A stretch of 64,000 bases of DNA, taken from positions 496,001-560,000 of the forward strand of contig CAVSNH010000003.1 of the NCBI GenBank assembly GCA_963729275.1. Reading direction: 5' to 3'. Every line of letters starts with the position of its first letter. The stretch's first letter is position 1. The position numbers and the translations under genes are program-made. The DNA is from CAVSNH01 sp963729275 (GTDB taxonomy: Bacteria; Actinomycetota; Acidimicrobiia; Acidimicrobiales; RAAP-2). Of the stretch, positions 36,508-45,578 are shown one piece after another. Under the pieces are notes generated by a model that worked only from the letters and a program-made list of their open reading frames with translations, did not search any database and was not told the origin of the DNA.

Positions 36508-36543
36508 CCGCCGGCGCGCCGTCGTTGGTGGCGCGAAGAGGGC

Positions 36544-36891
36544 CTAGACCTGGTGGCGGACGCTGAGGAGGACGGCGTCCTCCGACGTGATCCACGTCGA
36601 CCACGAACGAAGCACGTCCTCGACCTCCGCGTTCACCACGTCAGCAACGACCTCGCCGTCCGGATCCGGCCATGGGGATCGGTAGAGGTTGGCCGCGCCC
36701 TCGTCGACCAGTGTGCGCACCAGTTCCTCGGCCAGGGCCAGGCGGGTGCTCAGGGCCTGTTCGGGGAAGAGGCTGTTCGCCGCCCACCAGACCGCCTGAA
36801 CGGGGACGTCGTCATCGCCCAGGAGATCGAGGACCTCTTTGCGCAGTTGCCCCAAGTCCGAACCCAGGCTGTCACGATGACCATTGAGCAT
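36544..36891 (-). CDS. Hypothetical protein
   Basis: 115 residues from ATG 36891, preceded by GGGGGAGC. Sequence is mostly helical and acidic: LGQLRKEVLDLLGDDDVPVQ, AVWWAANSLFPEQALSTRLA, LAEELVRTLVDEGAANLYRS, ending DVLRSWSTWITSEDAVLLSV. I do not recognise a family. Codon use matches neighbours and the start context is good, which argues for a real gene. It is convergent with the four-gene operon, 37 bp from its end, so it is not part of that unit. Confidence 0.6.
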   Translation of the reverse strand: MLNGHRDSLGSDLGQLRKEVLDLLGDDDVPVQAVWWAANSLFPEQALSTRLALAEELVRTLVDEGAANLYRSPWPDPDGEVVADVVNAEVEDVLRSWSTWITSEDAVLLSVRHQV

Positions 36892-37062
36892 GGCGATGCT
36901 CCCCCGACTGCCCGCCCTGCTGACCGCCAAGCCACTGCTGGTGGGCTCCCGCTGAGGTTCGCTGCCCGTCGGCATTATTCCATAGCCGCTCCCCGGTCGC
37001 TCGGCGTCCGCCATGGGCTTTACCCCTCGTCTCCGAGAGATCGTCGACTACCTTCGCCCGCC

Positions 37063-38583
37063 ATGAGCTCCGATGGGCGCCGCCTCCGGGCCGGCCTCTG
37101 GTCGGCCGTCGTTCTGGCCCTGGTGGTGGCGGCCGGGTGCGGCTCGGCGGCCGTCCCGACCGGCGGCACCAGTGCGCCGACTGCCGCCAGCCCAGTGGCC
37201 GCCGTCCCCACCGCTCCACCGCCGCCGCCCATCGTGTGGTCGGCGTGTCCGTCCAGCCCGGAGCTGCAGTGCGGGACGGTCGACGTGCCCCTCGACTATC
37301 AAAAGCCCGACGGACGGACCCTGACCCTGGCCGTTAGCCGGGCCCCGGCCCTCGGCGCCACGCCGCGGGGGACGATCCTCTTCAACCCCGGTGGCCCCGG
37401 CGAGAGCGGTAACCAGATCCTGCCCGTCGCTCTGGCCCTCGTACCGACGGCTATCCGCCACGACTTCAACGTCGTGACCTTCGACCCTCGTGGGACGGGG
37501 TCGAGTGAGCCGCTCCACTGCGGCACCTCACCGTCGGCCGCCGCCAGCGTCGTGCCCGTCCCCTCCCATGCCGGCGAGCCTCTGCCGGGGACTGGCTTCT
37601 TCACCGCCATGGCACGGGCGTGCGAGCAGCAGTCCGTCACCCCCTTCATCGACACGGTCAACACGGCCAGGGACATGGACCGGATCCGCCAGGCCCTCGG
37701 CCTCTCTGTCATCAGCTACTACGGCCTCTCCTACGGCACCGTCCTCGGGGCCGAATACGCCCAGCTCTTCCCGCACCGGATCGCCACCATGGTCCTCGAC
37801 GGCGCCGTGGACGTCGATGCCACGCTCACCCGACAGGCCGAGGAGGCGGCACCGGCCGAAGAGCGCTCGCTCAACCACTTCTTCGCCGAATGCCTGGCCG
37901 AGGCGCCCTGCCCTCTCGGGCCCGACCCGGCCGCGACCTTCGCCTCCTTGGCCGCCTCGCTCGCCCGTCACCCGCTCCCCGCCCCAGGATCGGGGGACAA
38001 CGACCCGGTCACGGTGGGCGACCTCGACACGGCCGCCCTCTTCGCCCTCAGCGTGCCCGAGACGACGTCGCCCTTCTTGGCCGCCCTGATGGCCGCCGAG
38101 CACGGAAACGGCGGCCCGCTCCGCACCCTCTCGCTCGGGTTCGAGACGGACGTCAACGGGGCACCACTGGTCGACGCACTGTGGGCCATCACCTGCAACG
38201 ACGCCGCCCAGCACCCTGGCCCGGTGGCCGCCGGCGACCTGGCCACCGCCCTGCATGCCCGTTACCCGCTGCTCGGCGCCTATGCCGTCAACTACACCAT
38301 GGGCGGTTGCGTCTCATGGCCGGCGGCCCGATCGCCGGTGGTCGACCTGCACCCCAAGGGGACGCCCCCGATCCTCGTCATCGGTAACACCGGCGATCCC
38401 AACACGCCCTATGTCGGCGCCCAGCACCTGGCCGCCATCTTCCCCTCGGCACGCCTCCTCACCTGGCAGGGCTGGGGCCACACGTGGTTGCTCAGCGGCT
38501 CCGGTGACCAGTGCATGCAACGACTGGTGACGACCTACTTGTCAGGGGGTGGGCTCCCGCCGGTCGCCACCGTCTGCCGATAA
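37063..38583 (+). CDS. Lipoprotein alpha/beta hydrolase of the tripeptidyl aminopeptidase type
   Basis: 506 residues from ATG 37063. Leader GLWSAVVLALVVAAGC is a lipoprotein signal. Core features of SlpD/E-TAP-type exopeptidases: CGTVDVPLDYQKPDGRTLTL, GTILFNPGGPGESG (oxyanion hole), FNVVTFDPRGTGSSEPLHC, nucleophile SYYGLSYGTVLGAEYA (Ser near residue 225), acid in VIGNTGDPNTPY and His in WQGWGHTWLL. Two conserved Cys pairs are expected for exported members. It would trim peptides outside the membrane. Its stop is only 6 bp from the end of the convergent EAL gene. Confidence 0.92.
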   Translation: MSSDGRRLRAGLWSAVVLALVVAAGCGSAAVPTGGTSAPTAASPVAAVPTAPPPPPIVWSACPSSPELQCGTVDVPLDYQKPDGRTLTLAVSRAPALGATPRGTILFNPGGPGESGNQILPVALALVPTAIRHDFNVVTFDPRGTGSSEPLHCGTSPSAAASVVPVPSHAGEPLPGTGFFTAMARACEQQSVTPFIDTVNTARDMDRIRQALGLSVISYYGLSYGTVLGAEYAQLFPHRIATMVLDGAVDVDATLTRQAEEAAPAEERSLNHFFAECLAEAPCPLGPDPAATFASLAASLARHPLPAPGSGDNDPVTVGDLDTAALFALSVPETTSPFLAALMAAEHGNGGPLRTLSLGFETDVNGAPLVDALWAITCNDAAQHPGPVAAGDLATALHARYPLLGAYAVNYTMGGCVSWPAARSPVVDLHPKGTPPILVIGNTGDPNTPYVGAQHLAAIFPSARLLTWQGWGHTWLLSGSGDQCMQRLVTTYLSGGGLPPVATVCR

Positions 38584-38589
38584 ACCCGA

Positions 38590-40494
38590 TCAAGAGCCAT
38601 CGCGCCCAGCGTCGGAGGCCCACCCGTGCCCAACGGGTGTCGAACCACTCCGAGCCGAGCCGGCTGGATGGCCGCTCTTGTTGGTCCTCCGGTCCCAGGG
38701 GGCGGGGAAGGATCCACCGCGGCGTCGCTCGACCATCCCGTCCCACGACGGTGGCGCCCCCAAGTCGAGGGTGTTCGGCCGCCTCGAGGCCAGGGCGGCG
38801 GCGGCATGGTCGGCCAGGGTCTCGAGGGGCCGGACCTCCTCACTGCTCAACTGAACAGGTCGGGAGTGGGCCAGCACGACGCTGCCCAGACGGGCTCGCA
38901 TGGCCCAGAGCGGGAGGACCACGACCGCCCGGGCACCCGAGTCTCGGAGGGACCCCGTCCCCACGAACCCGCGCCCGAGGGCATCGGCACCCGTGTAACA
39001 CGAGCGGATGGCGTCGACCAACGAGGACAGCGACCCGAGCTGGTCGACGGAGAGGTCCATGAGGGCACCCCCGAGCGGACCGGCTACGGCCTCGACCGAC
39101 AGCCCGCTCGGGCCGTCGGTGATCACGGCACCCGAGTCCATGGCCGAGGCGTCCTGCATGCATTGCAGAACGCCTGCCGGCATCCGTGCGTCGTCCGGGA
39201 TCCCGGTCAGGGCCACTGACGCCCGAACGGCGCGATCCCAGGTCGCCTCCTCGAGAGGGTCGCCGATGTTCTTCAGGCGTTTGGCCAACAGCTCCGAGCA
39301 GCGCTCCATGTGAAGGAGCATCCCTGCCGGTATCGGGACGAGGGACTCCACGTTGAGCGCTCCGATCGCCCGTTTGCCGATGCGGATGGGCACACAGACC
39401 TCGGAGACCACTCCCGGTACGGCCTCGAGGTAGTCCGGGTTCTCGGCAACGTTCGGGACCGAGATGGACCGTCCCGTCTTCCATGTCCGGCCGGTGATCC
39501 CGGCCGACGCTGACATCCCGTCGAGAATCTGCCAGAGGCCCCGCTGGGCGACGCAGCGCAGCTCGCCGTGACGCTCGAGGTAGGCGCTCGGCATGATCTG
39601 GCCCAACCGGAACAGGTGCTCGACGACCGCGGCACAGGCCTGCCGGGAGTCGCTGGCCCGGTCGAGGGCCTGGGCCAGCCGCCGCTCGGCAGGGCTCCCA
39701 ATCCCCCACGACCGGGGCCATGCGATGGTCGTCGATCGACCCTGCGCGTGGGCGTCGGGCCACGGCGGCCCAGGACGAGCCAGCAGGAATCCCTGGACCA
39801 GGTCGACCTCCGCATCGCGGAGGACCGTGAACTCCGCTTCGGTCTCCACTCCCTCGGCGATGATGCTCGTCCCGACCTCGCCGGCGAAGGCGGCCATGGC
39901 GCCGACCAGGGCCCGTCGGTTCCGATCACCGTCGAGAGTGCGAACCAGCTCGCGATCCAGCTTGAGGAAGTCCGGCGTCAGCTCGATCACGTGGCGGAGG
40001 GACGAGTAGCCGGCCCCGGTGTCGTCGATGGCCACGCGGACGCCGCGGGCGAGCCATGGTGCCAGGTCAAGCCGGAGCCGCTCGTAGTCGTCGACGACCT
40101 CCTGTTCGGTGAGCTCCACGACCAACCGCTCCGGGAGTCGATCGAGGAGGGCCAGCGCGCCCGGATCGGCCAACAGCGACGGGCTGAGGTTGACGAAGAG
40201 GAGCCGGTCATGCGGGGGCTCCCCCAAGTCGACAGCCGCCGCCAGGCAGGCGACTTCGAGCTCACTCCGGAGCCCGACCTCGTCGGCCCGCGCCAGCCAC
40301 CAATCGGGAGCACGCCGGGGATCGGTGGGCATTCGAGCGAGGGCCTCGTAACCCACGATGAGCTGGTCCGCCGATCGAATGATGGGTTGCACCACGGACT
40401 GGATGGCCGCGGGCCGGCACAGGCGCAGGACGGCGTGCCGGATCGCCTCGTGACCACCGAGGGGCGCGTCAGATCGTGCTCGCGGCAGGCCCAC
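38590..40494 (-). CDS. EAL-domain c-di-GMP phosphodiesterase with two GAF domains
   Basis: 634 residues, GTG start 40494. The EAL domain lies N-terminal (residues about 25-265) with every expected ligand: VGYEALARMP, FVNLSPSLL, VVELTEQE, VAIDDTGAGYSSLRHV, FLKLDREL, IIAEGVETE and LVQGFLLARP. It should therefore be active in hydrolysing c-di-GMP to pGpG. Two GAF regions follow: MPSAYLERHGELRCVAQRGL with WKTGRSISVPNVAENPDYLE, and SGAVITDGPSGLSVEAVAGP through ARAVVVLPLWAMRARLGSVV. The order EAL-GAF-GAF is unusual, since sensors normally precede the output domain. Soluble; signal unknown. Confidence 0.92.
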   Translation of the reverse strand: MGLPRARSDAPLGGHEAIRHAVLRLCRPAAIQSVVQPIIRSADQLIVGYEALARMPTDPRRAPDWWLARADEVGLRSELEVACLAAAVDLGEPPHDRLLFVNLSPSLLADPGALALLDRLPERLVVELTEQEVVDDYERLRLDLAPWLARGVRVAIDDTGAGYSSLRHVIELTPDFLKLDRELVRTLDGDRNRRALVGAMAAFAGEVGTSIIAEGVETEAEFTVLRDAEVDLVQGFLLARPGPPWPDAHAQGRSTTIAWPRSWGIGSPAERRLAQALDRASDSRQACAAVVEHLFRLGQIMPSAYLERHGELRCVAQRGLWQILDGMSASAGITGRTWKTGRSISVPNVAENPDYLEAVPGVVSEVCVPIRIGKRAIGALNVESLVPIPAGMLLHMERCSELLAKRLKNIGDPLEEATWDRAVRASVALTGIPDDARMPAGVLQCMQDASAMDSGAVITDGPSGLSVEAVAGPLGGALMDLSVDQLGSLSSLVDAIRSCYTGADALGRGFVGTGSLRDSGARAVVVLPLWAMRARLGSVVLAHSRPVQLSSEEVRPLETLADHAAAALASRRPNTLDLGAPPSWDGMVERRRGGSFPAPWDRRTNKSGHPAGSARSGSTPVGHGWASDAGRDGS

Positions 40495-40579
40495 GGCGGA
40501 ATATCGGCCAGTCGGCGGAGAACCTTAAGGGCAGGTGGTGGGGGTTTTTGTCGGGATCCGAGCCGAGTCTCGACCGGGG

Positions 40580-40987
40580 CTAGTGGTCGTCCGGCTCGGC
40601 CTCCCCCACCATCGAGGAGTAGACGGTGAGGAGCGCCCGTTTTTGCGTCGGGTCGAGACGGCGGTCGTTGCGGATGGCCTCCGTCGTCGAAATCTCACGA
40701 TCCGGCCGGTCGGCCAGGCCCGCCGCCTGGGCCAGGAGGTCCTCGGCCGACAGGTTGAGCGCGTCGGCCAGGGACCGGATGATGGCGACCGACGGCTGGT
40801 GGAGACCCCGCTCGATCTGGCTGAGATAGGGGTTGGAGATTCGAGTCAGCTCGGCCAGCTGGCGGAGGCTCAACCGGGCCAACTGGCGTTGGGCTCGCAG
40901 GTAGCTGCCGAAGGCCTCCCACGGCAATCCGGCCCCGGTCGCCTTCTCGTCGCCCGGACGGCGGTCGTCCGCCGGGGAGCCGCTCAT
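40580..40987 (-). CDS. XRE-family regulator beside the PHA synthase gene
   Basis: 135 residues. Residues 25-85 form a lambda-repressor-like HTH: FGSYLRAQRQLARLSLRQLA and ELTRISNPYLSQIERGLHQP, then SVAIIRSLADALNLSAEDLL. A short acidic C-terminal tail contains DPTQKRALLTVYSSMVGEAE. It is divergent to the PHA synthase gene, a placement common for actinobacterial PHA loci, so it likely controls storage-polymer genes. No effector domain is present; it may respond through granule or protein contacts. Confidence 0.93.
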   Translation of the reverse strand: MSGSPADDRRPGDEKATGAGLPWEAFGSYLRAQRQLARLSLRQLAELTRISNPYLSQIERGLHQPSVAIIRSLADALNLSAEDLLAQAAGLADRPDREISTTEAIRNDRRLDPTQKRALLTVYSSMVGEAEPDDH

Positions 40988-41122
40988 GGGCCGGCCGCTT
41001 GCCCGGTGTCCGGGTCCGAGGCACCCGATGGCTGCCCTGGGCGGAGGGTCATGCTGGCACTGCTCCTTCCCGGCTCCCGGCCGTCGGGTGGGCCAGGAGG
41101 TCCGCGTCGTGCACGTTACCCA

Positions 41123-41151
41123 TTGACGCAGATGGAAAAGATGGTTCTAAT
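41123..41151 (+). promoter_or_regulatory. Promoter of the PHA synthase gene
   Basis: TTGACG (41123-41128), 17-bp spacer, TCTAAT (41146-41151), a good housekeeping-sigma fit. It lies 40 bp before the chosen synthase ATG and between the divergent XRE regulator and phaC. Confidence 0.5.
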
Positions 41152-41190
41152 CGCCTACGAACGGGAACAGCATCTCGGATGGAGGCGGCC

Positions 41191-42855
41191 ATGGCGGGCG
41201 CGGTGGCACCGGACGAGGTCGAGGCGGTTGTCGGAGGCGGGGAGCTTGTCGGTCCCTTCGATGTGCTCGGCCTGCTGGGCGCCGTGGCCCGGGTCGGGCG
41301 ACGGGTGGCCACCACTACTGCTCCCCGGCGTCTCAGCGAGCTGACCGAGGAGTGGGGCCGCATCGCCCTCGGCCGCTCGGAGGTGTCGCCCGAGCCTCGC
41401 GACTGGCGCTTCGAGAACCGAGCGTGGCAGGAGCACCCTGCCTACCGGCGACTGGCCCAGTCCTACCTGGCCTGGACGGACACCCTGCTCCAGCTGGTCG
41501 ACGACGCCCGCTTGGACTGGCGCACCGAGGAGCGGGCCCGGTTCGCCATCCGCCTCCTCACCTCGGCCCTGGCTCCGACCAACTACTTCCCTCTCAACCC
41601 CGAAGCCCTCGAGCGGGCGTGGGAGACAGCCGGACGGAGCGTATGGCGGGGCCTTCGCAACGTCGGCCGGGATGTCCTCGACAACCGGGGACTGCCCCGC
41701 TCGGTCACCCCCGGGGCCTACGAGGTGGGTCGGAACCTGGCCATGACCCCCGGAGCCGTGGTCTACGCCGACGAGGTCTGTGAGCTCATCCAGTACACGC
41801 CGACCACCGCCATGGTCCGAGACCGGCCCGTAGTCGTCGTCCCTCCGCAGATCAACAAGTACTACGTAATGGACCTGGCCCCCGGGCGCAGCTTCGTCGA
41901 ATACGCCGTGGCTCAGGGTTTCCAGACCTTCGCGGTGAGCTGGCGGAACCCCACGGCGGCACAACGGGACTGGGGACTCGCCACCTACCTCGACGCCCTC
42001 GAGGCGGCGGTGGAGACGACGGCCGAGATCGCCGGCAGCGACGACGTGAGCGCGGTGGGCGTCTGCGCCGGTGGTCTCACCACCGCCGCCCTGCTCGGCC
42101 GGCTGGCCTTCCAGTGCCGCCAGCTCATCCACTCGGCCACCTTCGCCGTCACCCAGCTCGACTACGGCGTGCCCTCGACCATCGGCATGCTCGGGATCCC
42201 CGACGTGATGGACCGAGCGGCCCGCTCGTCGCAGCGACGGGGAACGCTCGATTCCCGCGCCTTGGGGGCGCTCTTCTCGATGCTGCGACCCAACGACCTC
42301 ATCTGGAACTACTGGGTCAACAACAACCTGCTGGGTGAGGACCCGCCGGCCTTCGACGTCCTGGCCTGGAACGCCGACGGGACGTCGTTGCCGGCCGAGC
42401 TACACGCCGAGTTCCTCCGGGTGTTCCAGCACAACGCCCTGGCCCGGAGCGACCTGACCGTGAACGACTGCCCCATCGATCTCCAGAAGGTGGGCTGCGA
42501 CGTGCTCTCGGTCGGCGCCCGCAACGACCATCTGGTGCCGTGGCAAGCGTGCTTCGCCACCACCAACCTCTTCGGGGGCCGGAGCGACTTCGTCCTCTCC
42601 TCCTCCGGTCACATCCAGTGCCTGGTCAACCCGCCGGGATCGAAGAAGATGTCGACGACCACCGGACCGGTCAACGGCCGGGACCCCGGGGAGTGGCTGG
42701 ATCAGGCCACCGAGACCCCGGGGGTTTGGTGGGAACGGTGGGCGGAGTGGCAGGGCGCTCGATCTGGCGGGGAGCACGGGGCACCGAGCCAGCTGGGCAG
42801 CCTCTGCCACCGGGCGGGACCCCCGGCCCCTGGCCGTTACGTCCACAACGAGTGA
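41191..42855 (+). CDS. phaC: Poly(3-hydroxyalkanoate) synthase
   Basis: 554 residues from ATG 41191 (GGAGG six bases upstream; ATG 41179 is an alternative). The PHA synthase N-domain appears as DWRFENRAWQEHPAYRRLAQ and YFPLNPEALERAWETAGRS. The catalytic core has VVVVPPQINKYYVMDLAPGR, the lipase-like box AVGVCAGGLTTAA (nucleophile Cys near 292), Asp in SVGARNDHLVPWQ and His in SSSGHIQCLVNPPG. It polymerises hydroxyacyl-CoA at granule surfaces. A stand-alone synthase of this size fits class I/II rather than the PhaCE heterodimer. The phasin gene follows 100 bp downstream with its own promoter. Confidence 0.93.
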   Translation: MAGAVAPDEVEAVVGGGELVGPFDVLGLLGAVARVGRRVATTTAPRRLSELTEEWGRIALGRSEVSPEPRDWRFENRAWQEHPAYRRLAQSYLAWTDTLLQLVDDARLDWRTEERARFAIRLLTSALAPTNYFPLNPEALERAWETAGRSVWRGLRNVGRDVLDNRGLPRSVTPGAYEVGRNLAMTPGAVVYADEVCELIQYTPTTAMVRDRPVVVVPPQINKYYVMDLAPGRSFVEYAVAQGFQTFAVSWRNPTAAQRDWGLATYLDALEAAVETTAEIAGSDDVSAVGVCAGGLTTAALLGRLAFQCRQLIHSATFAVTQLDYGVPSTIGMLGIPDVMDRAARSSQRRGTLDSRALGALFSMLRPNDLIWNYWVNNNLLGEDPPAFDVLAWNADGTSLPAELHAEFLRVFQHNALARSDLTVNDCPIDLQKVGCDVLSVGARNDHLVPWQACFATTNLFGGRSDFVLSSSGHIQCLVNPPGSKKMSTTTGPVNGRDPGEWLDQATETPGVWWERWAEWQGARSGGEHGAPSQLGSLCHRAGPPAPGRYVHNE

Positions 42856-42874
42856 CCCGCTGGCCCAGGGATCG

Positions 42875-42913
42875 TTGACGTACGGCGTAGTGCTAACTAT
42901 ACTTCGCACTACG
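42875..42913 (+). promoter_or_regulatory. Phasin promoter overlapped by an 8-bp inverted repeat
   Basis: TTGACG (42875-42880), exactly 17 bp, TATACT (42898-42903). CGTAGTGC (42886-42893) and GCACTACG (42906-42913) are perfect inverted arms around the -10 box. A repressor bound here would block polymerase, as expected for PHA-responsive control of phasin. The regulator may be the XRE protein at 40580, but this is inference. Confidence 0.6.
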
Positions 42914-42955
42914 GATAGGATCCCATGGGGTCCGTGACCACGAACCGAGGAGACG

Positions 42956-43270
42956 ATGACTACCGCGACCGAGATGACCGAGTCCGTCCAGGACGGCGTC
43001 CTGAAGGCGATCGAGGTCGGGCAGCGCCTGACCGTCGAAGCGGTGAGCGCCGCCGCCTCCACCTTCGACGGCGTGCTCCCGTCCGGGGCCACTGCAGCCG
43101 CGGCTCCCTGGGCCGAGAGTCTGCTGAACCCGAAGGAACTGATCGAGACGAGCTTCCGCTTCACCGAGCGGGTGCTCGAGTCGCAGAAGGCGTTCCTCAC
43201 GGAACTGGTCGCCGTCACCACACCGTCGACCCCGTCATCGACCTCGAGCAAGAAGCCGGCCACCGCCTGA
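42956..43270 (+). CDS. Phasin-like granule protein
   Basis: 104 residues, fully helical in pattern with no Cys: SVQDGVLKAIEVGQRLTVEA, PWAESLLNPKELIETSFRFT and ERVLESQKAFLTELVAVTTP, ending in a Ser/Thr/Pro/Lys tail. Amphipathic helices of this kind coat PHA granules. The location after phaC and the strong regulated promoter support the call. The family is short and divergent, so identity is by pattern and context. Confidence 0.78.
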   Translation: MTTATEMTESVQDGVLKAIEVGQRLTVEAVSAAASTFDGVLPSGATAAAAPWAESLLNPKELIETSFRFTERVLESQKAFLTELVAVTTPSTPSSTSSKKPATA

Positions 43271-43363
43271 CGACTCGGTCACCGGTCGCCAGACGGCCGG
43301 CCGGTGACCGCACACTCCGGCGGTCACCCGATGAACGTGCGGTGAACAATTCCGGGGGCACTG

Positions 43364-44053
43364 GTGCACCGCCTTCGGCTGTGGTTGAGTCAAACGGTGG
43401 CCCCGGCCATCCTCACCATCAGCAGCCGGAACTACGGCGCCTGGTCACTGCGGGGTTGGCTGCTGTGCCGGATGGCAGGGCTCGATTTCACTGTCCGGGT
43501 GGTACCGGCCAACGATCCGGGAGCCCGAGCCGAGCTGCTCTTGTTGTCGCCGTCCTTCCTCGTCCCCTCACTCGAGCACGAGGGCGTCACCGTCTGGGAC
43601 ACGCTGGCCATCGGCGAATATCTCTCCGAGACGCTGCCCAACGCCGCTCTCTTGCCCACCGACCACGTCGAGCGGGCTCGGTGCCGGTCGGTGAGTGGGG
43701 AGATGCACGCCGGCTTCCACGATCTACGGTCGTCCCTGCCCATGAACGTGAAGGCTCGCCATCCCGGGTTCAAGGTGTGGGCCGGTGCCCAAGCCGATCT
43801 CGACCGGATCGTGGCCATCTGGGAGGAATCCCTGCTGACCAGTGGCGGTCCGTTCCTGTTCGGTGCCATACCGACCATGGCCGACGCCATGTACGCCCCG
43901 GTCTGCACCCGGACCGTCACCTATGACGTCGAACTGCCCGAGAGTTGCCGTGCCTATGTCGAGATGATCATGGACATGCCCGACATGGTCGAGTGGATCG
44001 ATGCGGCAATGGCCGAGCCGGACGAGCTCGAGGAGCTCGAGGCCGAGTTCTGA
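43364..44053 (+). CDS. Glutathione S-transferase-fold protein
   Basis: 229 residues. The N-terminal thioredoxin-like half has TISSRNYGAWSLRGWLLCRM, where Ser/Asn/Tyr occupy the usual thiol-activating loop, followed by LSPSFLVPSLEHEGVTVWDT (cis-Pro region) and ESDAI-like LAIGEYLSETLPNAALLPTD. The C-terminal all-helical half ends LEELEAEF. Actinomycetes generally lack glutathione, so the partner thiol or role is uncertain. It sits between phasin and depolymerase genes, but no PHA role is shown. GTG start at 43364 is tentative; a later TTG is possible. Confidence 0.82.
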   Translation: MHRLRLWLSQTVAPAILTISSRNYGAWSLRGWLLCRMAGLDFTVRVVPANDPGARAELLLLSPSFLVPSLEHEGVTVWDTLAIGEYLSETLPNAALLPTDHVERARCRSVSGEMHAGFHDLRSSLPMNVKARHPGFKVWAGAQADLDRIVAIWEESLLTSGGPFLFGAIPTMADAMYAPVCTRTVTYDVELPESCRAYVEMIMDMPDMVEWIDAAMAEPDELEELEAEF

Positions 44054-44081
44054 CGGCACTGACGGACGGACTCGTACCCGA

Positions 44082-44095
44082 GGGGGTCCGCCCCC
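44082..44095. terminator. Short GC hairpin between convergent genes
   Basis: GGGGG (44082-44086) and CCCCC (44091-44095) with a 4-nt loop lie between the GST-like gene end and the convergent depolymerase end. Modest stem; tentative. Confidence 0.3.
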
Positions 44096-44101
44096 ATTGG
44101 G

Positions 44102-45319
44102 TCAGTCGTTGGCCCGAATGAAGATCTTCACGACCGGGCTGATCTGGCGTTCCCAGGCACTGCCGCTGAAGACCCCGTAGTGACCGACCCCGGCCTGCAG
44201 ATGATGCCGCCGCCGGGCCTTGGGTACGCGTGCACAGAGATCTTGGGCGGCCATGGTCTGGCCCACTCCGCAGATGTCGTCGCGACCGCCCTCCACGGTG
44301 AGGAGGCCCGTCCGTCGGATCGCCCCCAGGTCGACCCGACGACCGTGGTGCTCGAATCGGCCCGTGGCCAGAAGGAACCGTTGGAACACCTGGTCGATGG
44401 TCTCGAGGTAGAACTCGGCCGGTAGGTCGAGGACGGCGAAGTACTCGTCGTAGAAGTCCTCGGTGGTCCGGGCCCGATCCCCGTCGCCGGCGGCCAGATT
44501 GTGGAAGAGGGCCAGGTGCTGGTCGACGTGGTGCCCGAAGTTCATGCTCACGAACCCGCCCAACTGCAGGAAGCCCGGGTACACGCGACGTCCTCGGCCG
44601 GGGTAACGCCACGGCACGGTGGTGATCACGTTCTCTTCGAACCAGGCCAGCGGACGATCGACCGCCAGCTGGTTGACCGCCGTCGGGCTCACTCGGCCGT
44701 CGACCGGGCCGGCCATGAGGGTCAGGCTGGCCGGGGTGCAGGCGTCGCCGGCTTCGGCCATGACCGCGGTGACGGCCAGAGCGGCTGGGCAAGGCTGGCA
44801 AACGGCCAAGAGGTGGGCACCGGGTCCGATCTGGTGCAGGAACTCGATGAGATGGTCGAGATAGGCGTCGAGCCCGAAGCCTCCCTCGTCGAGTGGCACG
44901 TCCCGGGCGTTGTGCCAATCGGTGATGAAGACGTCGTGATCGGGCAGGAGCGCCCTGATGGTGGAGCGCATGAGGCTGGCGAAGTGGCCGGCCAACGCGG
45001 CCACGACCAGCACCCGGGGCTGCGGCCCCACTCCCTCTTTTCTAAATCGCACCAGGGAGCAGAAGGGCGTGGAGGCAACCGTCTCCTCTTCGACGTCGAC
45101 CGAGCTCCCTTCGACGGTGATCGCTCCGATGGCGAACTCGGGCCGGCTGTGATGAAGACGCGACCGAGCCACCATCTCGTTCATGGCCGAGAAGAACCGC
45201 ATCGGCGGGTTGTCGGTGAACGGCTCGGGGAGCAGCTCCATGCACCGCGAGGTGAAGGTGGCCAGAGCGTTGGCCGGTGCCGTCCAGTCGCGCTGCGCCT
45301 GATACATCTCGTACAGCAT
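44102..45319 (-). CDS. phaZ: Intracellular polyhydroxyalkanoate depolymerase
   Basis: 405 residues from ATG 45319 (MLYEMYQAQRDWTAPANALA, the usual PhaZ start). Core: VLVVAALAGHFASLMRSTIR, VFITDWHNARDVPLDEGGFG, the lipase-box variant HLLAVCQPCPAALAVTAV with nucleophilic Cys, LMAGPVDGRVSPTAVNQLA, and LLTVEGGRDDICG with GVGHYGVFSGSAWERQI for Asp and His. This is the cytoplasmic, Cys-type PHA depolymerase (PHB_depo_C) that breaks down storage granules. It completes a synthesis-coat-breakdown set with phaC and the phasin. Confidence 0.9.
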   Translation of the reverse strand: MLYEMYQAQRDWTAPANALATFTSRCMELLPEPFTDNPPMRFFSAMNEMVARSRLHHSRPEFAIGAITVEGSSVDVEEETVASTPFCSLVRFRKEGVGPQPRVLVVAALAGHFASLMRSTIRALLPDHDVFITDWHNARDVPLDEGGFGLDAYLDHLIEFLHQIGPGAHLLAVCQPCPAALAVTAVMAEAGDACTPASLTLMAGPVDGRVSPTAVNQLAVDRPLAWFEENVITTVPWRYPGRGRRVYPGFLQLGGFVSMNFGHHVDQHLALFHNLAAGDGDRARTTEDFYDEYFAVLDLPAEFYLETIDQVFQRFLLATGRFEHHGRRVDLGAIRRTGLLTVEGGRDDICGVGQTMAAQDLCARVPKARRRHHLQAGVGHYGVFSGSAWERQISPVVKIFIRAND

Positions 45320-45578
45320 CGACGACCTGTTATCCGATCCCGACCGCGCCACTGACCCAAGAGTAATCAGGGCCGGCCCGGAAATGTCATCCTTTCCGTC
45401 ACGAGCCACCCCGCGTAGCCGTCCGGCCACTGGTGCCGCTCACCGGGGACAGCGGAGGTCCCCGACACGGTCGGGGTTGTGCCCTCCATGTGCTCTCGGG
45501 CACAAGCCACCGAGCTGAAGTCCGCGGCGGTGAGGTACCCCCCACTCCAGGTCGAATGGTGGCACCCATCGGGGCTGC

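Noticed and set aside
41155..42132. 325-codon reverse open frame
   Set aside because: Lies wholly opposite the PHA synthase N-terminal half, whose motifs are clear on the forward strand.
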